Shown here: piece after piece, positions 21,974-22,164 of the stretch
Layout of the letters: the number at the start of each line of letters is the position of its first letter
How positions within the stretch are numbered: position 1 is the first letter of the stretch
Origin: JBJYKD01 sp049310025
GTDB taxonomy: Bacteria; Bacillota; Thermosediminibacteria; Thermosediminibacterales; Tepidanaerobacteraceae
DNA: 22,164 nt
Reading direction: 5' to 3'
NCBI RefSeq assembly: GCF_049310025.1
Contig: NZ_JBJYKD010000037.1
Coordinates: forward strand, 1-22,164
Notes under the pieces: model-generated
What the model saw: only the letters and a program-made list of their open reading frames with translations
Told to the model about the DNA's origin: nothing
Database searches by the model: none
Position numbers and translations under genes: made by a program

Positions 21974-22164
21974 AAAACACTGCGGCGGAGCAAGACAACA
22001 TCAGCTTCGAAAGTGAGAAATCCAGGTAATAAAAATATAGTGTAATATTTTACAGGCCGTAGTAAAATATGATTGTAAAAGTTAATATATGATTCTAGTG
22101 TAGAAACCCTACTTTTTTACTTCTTTTCCCGAACCTTGAAAATTTCATAAGGAATGTTTTGGAA
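21974..22164. other. Intergenic region to the window edge, nothing clear
   Basis: AT-rich, with no start codon plus ribosome site leading to a protein-like frame. A short GTAG-AAACC-CTAC hairpin followed by six T (22100-22118) could be a weak terminator for the arginase-family gene. Confidence 0.35.

Overview
The window looks like a chromosomal segment of an anaerobic, probably thermophilic, Clostridia-type Firmicute; a Thermoanaerobacterales/Thermosediminibacterales-like host is my inference. The grounds are strong AGGAGG ribosome sites, GTG starts, TTGACA/TATAAT promoters, c-di-GMP-I and c-di-AMP riboswitches, a LevR-type sigma-54 activator with a lactose-family PTS, a GH4 glycosidase and an archaeal-type fructose-bisphosphate aldolase/phosphatase. 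No species was identified by search.

Positions 1-3700 are an AT-rich accessory region. It holds the 3' end of a transposase, about 1 kb without convincing genes, two 70-bp direct repeats that look like solo IS ends, and a convergent pair of small unknown membrane-type genes. It then has the most interesting locus in the window: an AgrD-like cyclic peptide precursor with Ser at the ring position instead of Cys. The 3' end of this gene is also the 5' half of a c-di-GMP-I riboswitch. The riboswitch ends in a terminator that shares a strand with the aptamer and leads into a small sigma-region-2-like gene. A decayed IS3-family copy follows directly.

Positions 3720-11190 are a sugar-uptake locus. 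A LevR/CelR-type activator is followed by a clear -24/-12 promoter and by genes for PTS EIIB, EIIC and EIIA (lactose/cellobiose family), a MupG/DUF871 6-phospho-glycosidase and a GH4 6-phospho-beta-glucosidase. The activator would sense PTS phosphorylation and switch on import and cytoplasmic cleavage of a beta-linked disaccharide.

Positions 11270-15060 carry 5-formyl-THF cyclo-ligase with its own promoter, then a c-di-AMP (ydaO-type) riboswitch and terminator upstream of an asparagine-synthase-like gene. That gene has lost the catalytic N-terminal Cys and carries an in-frame TGA. A convergent DAACS dicarboxylate/glutamate symporter gene follows on the minus strand.

Positions 15400-19205 hold guaA, aroC and aroB in one direction. 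A FlK-like thioesterase gene with an in-frame TAG lies on the minus strand, diverging from the aldolase/phosphatase gene. An arginase-family gene closes the window. No tRNA, rRNA or CRISPR array was seen.
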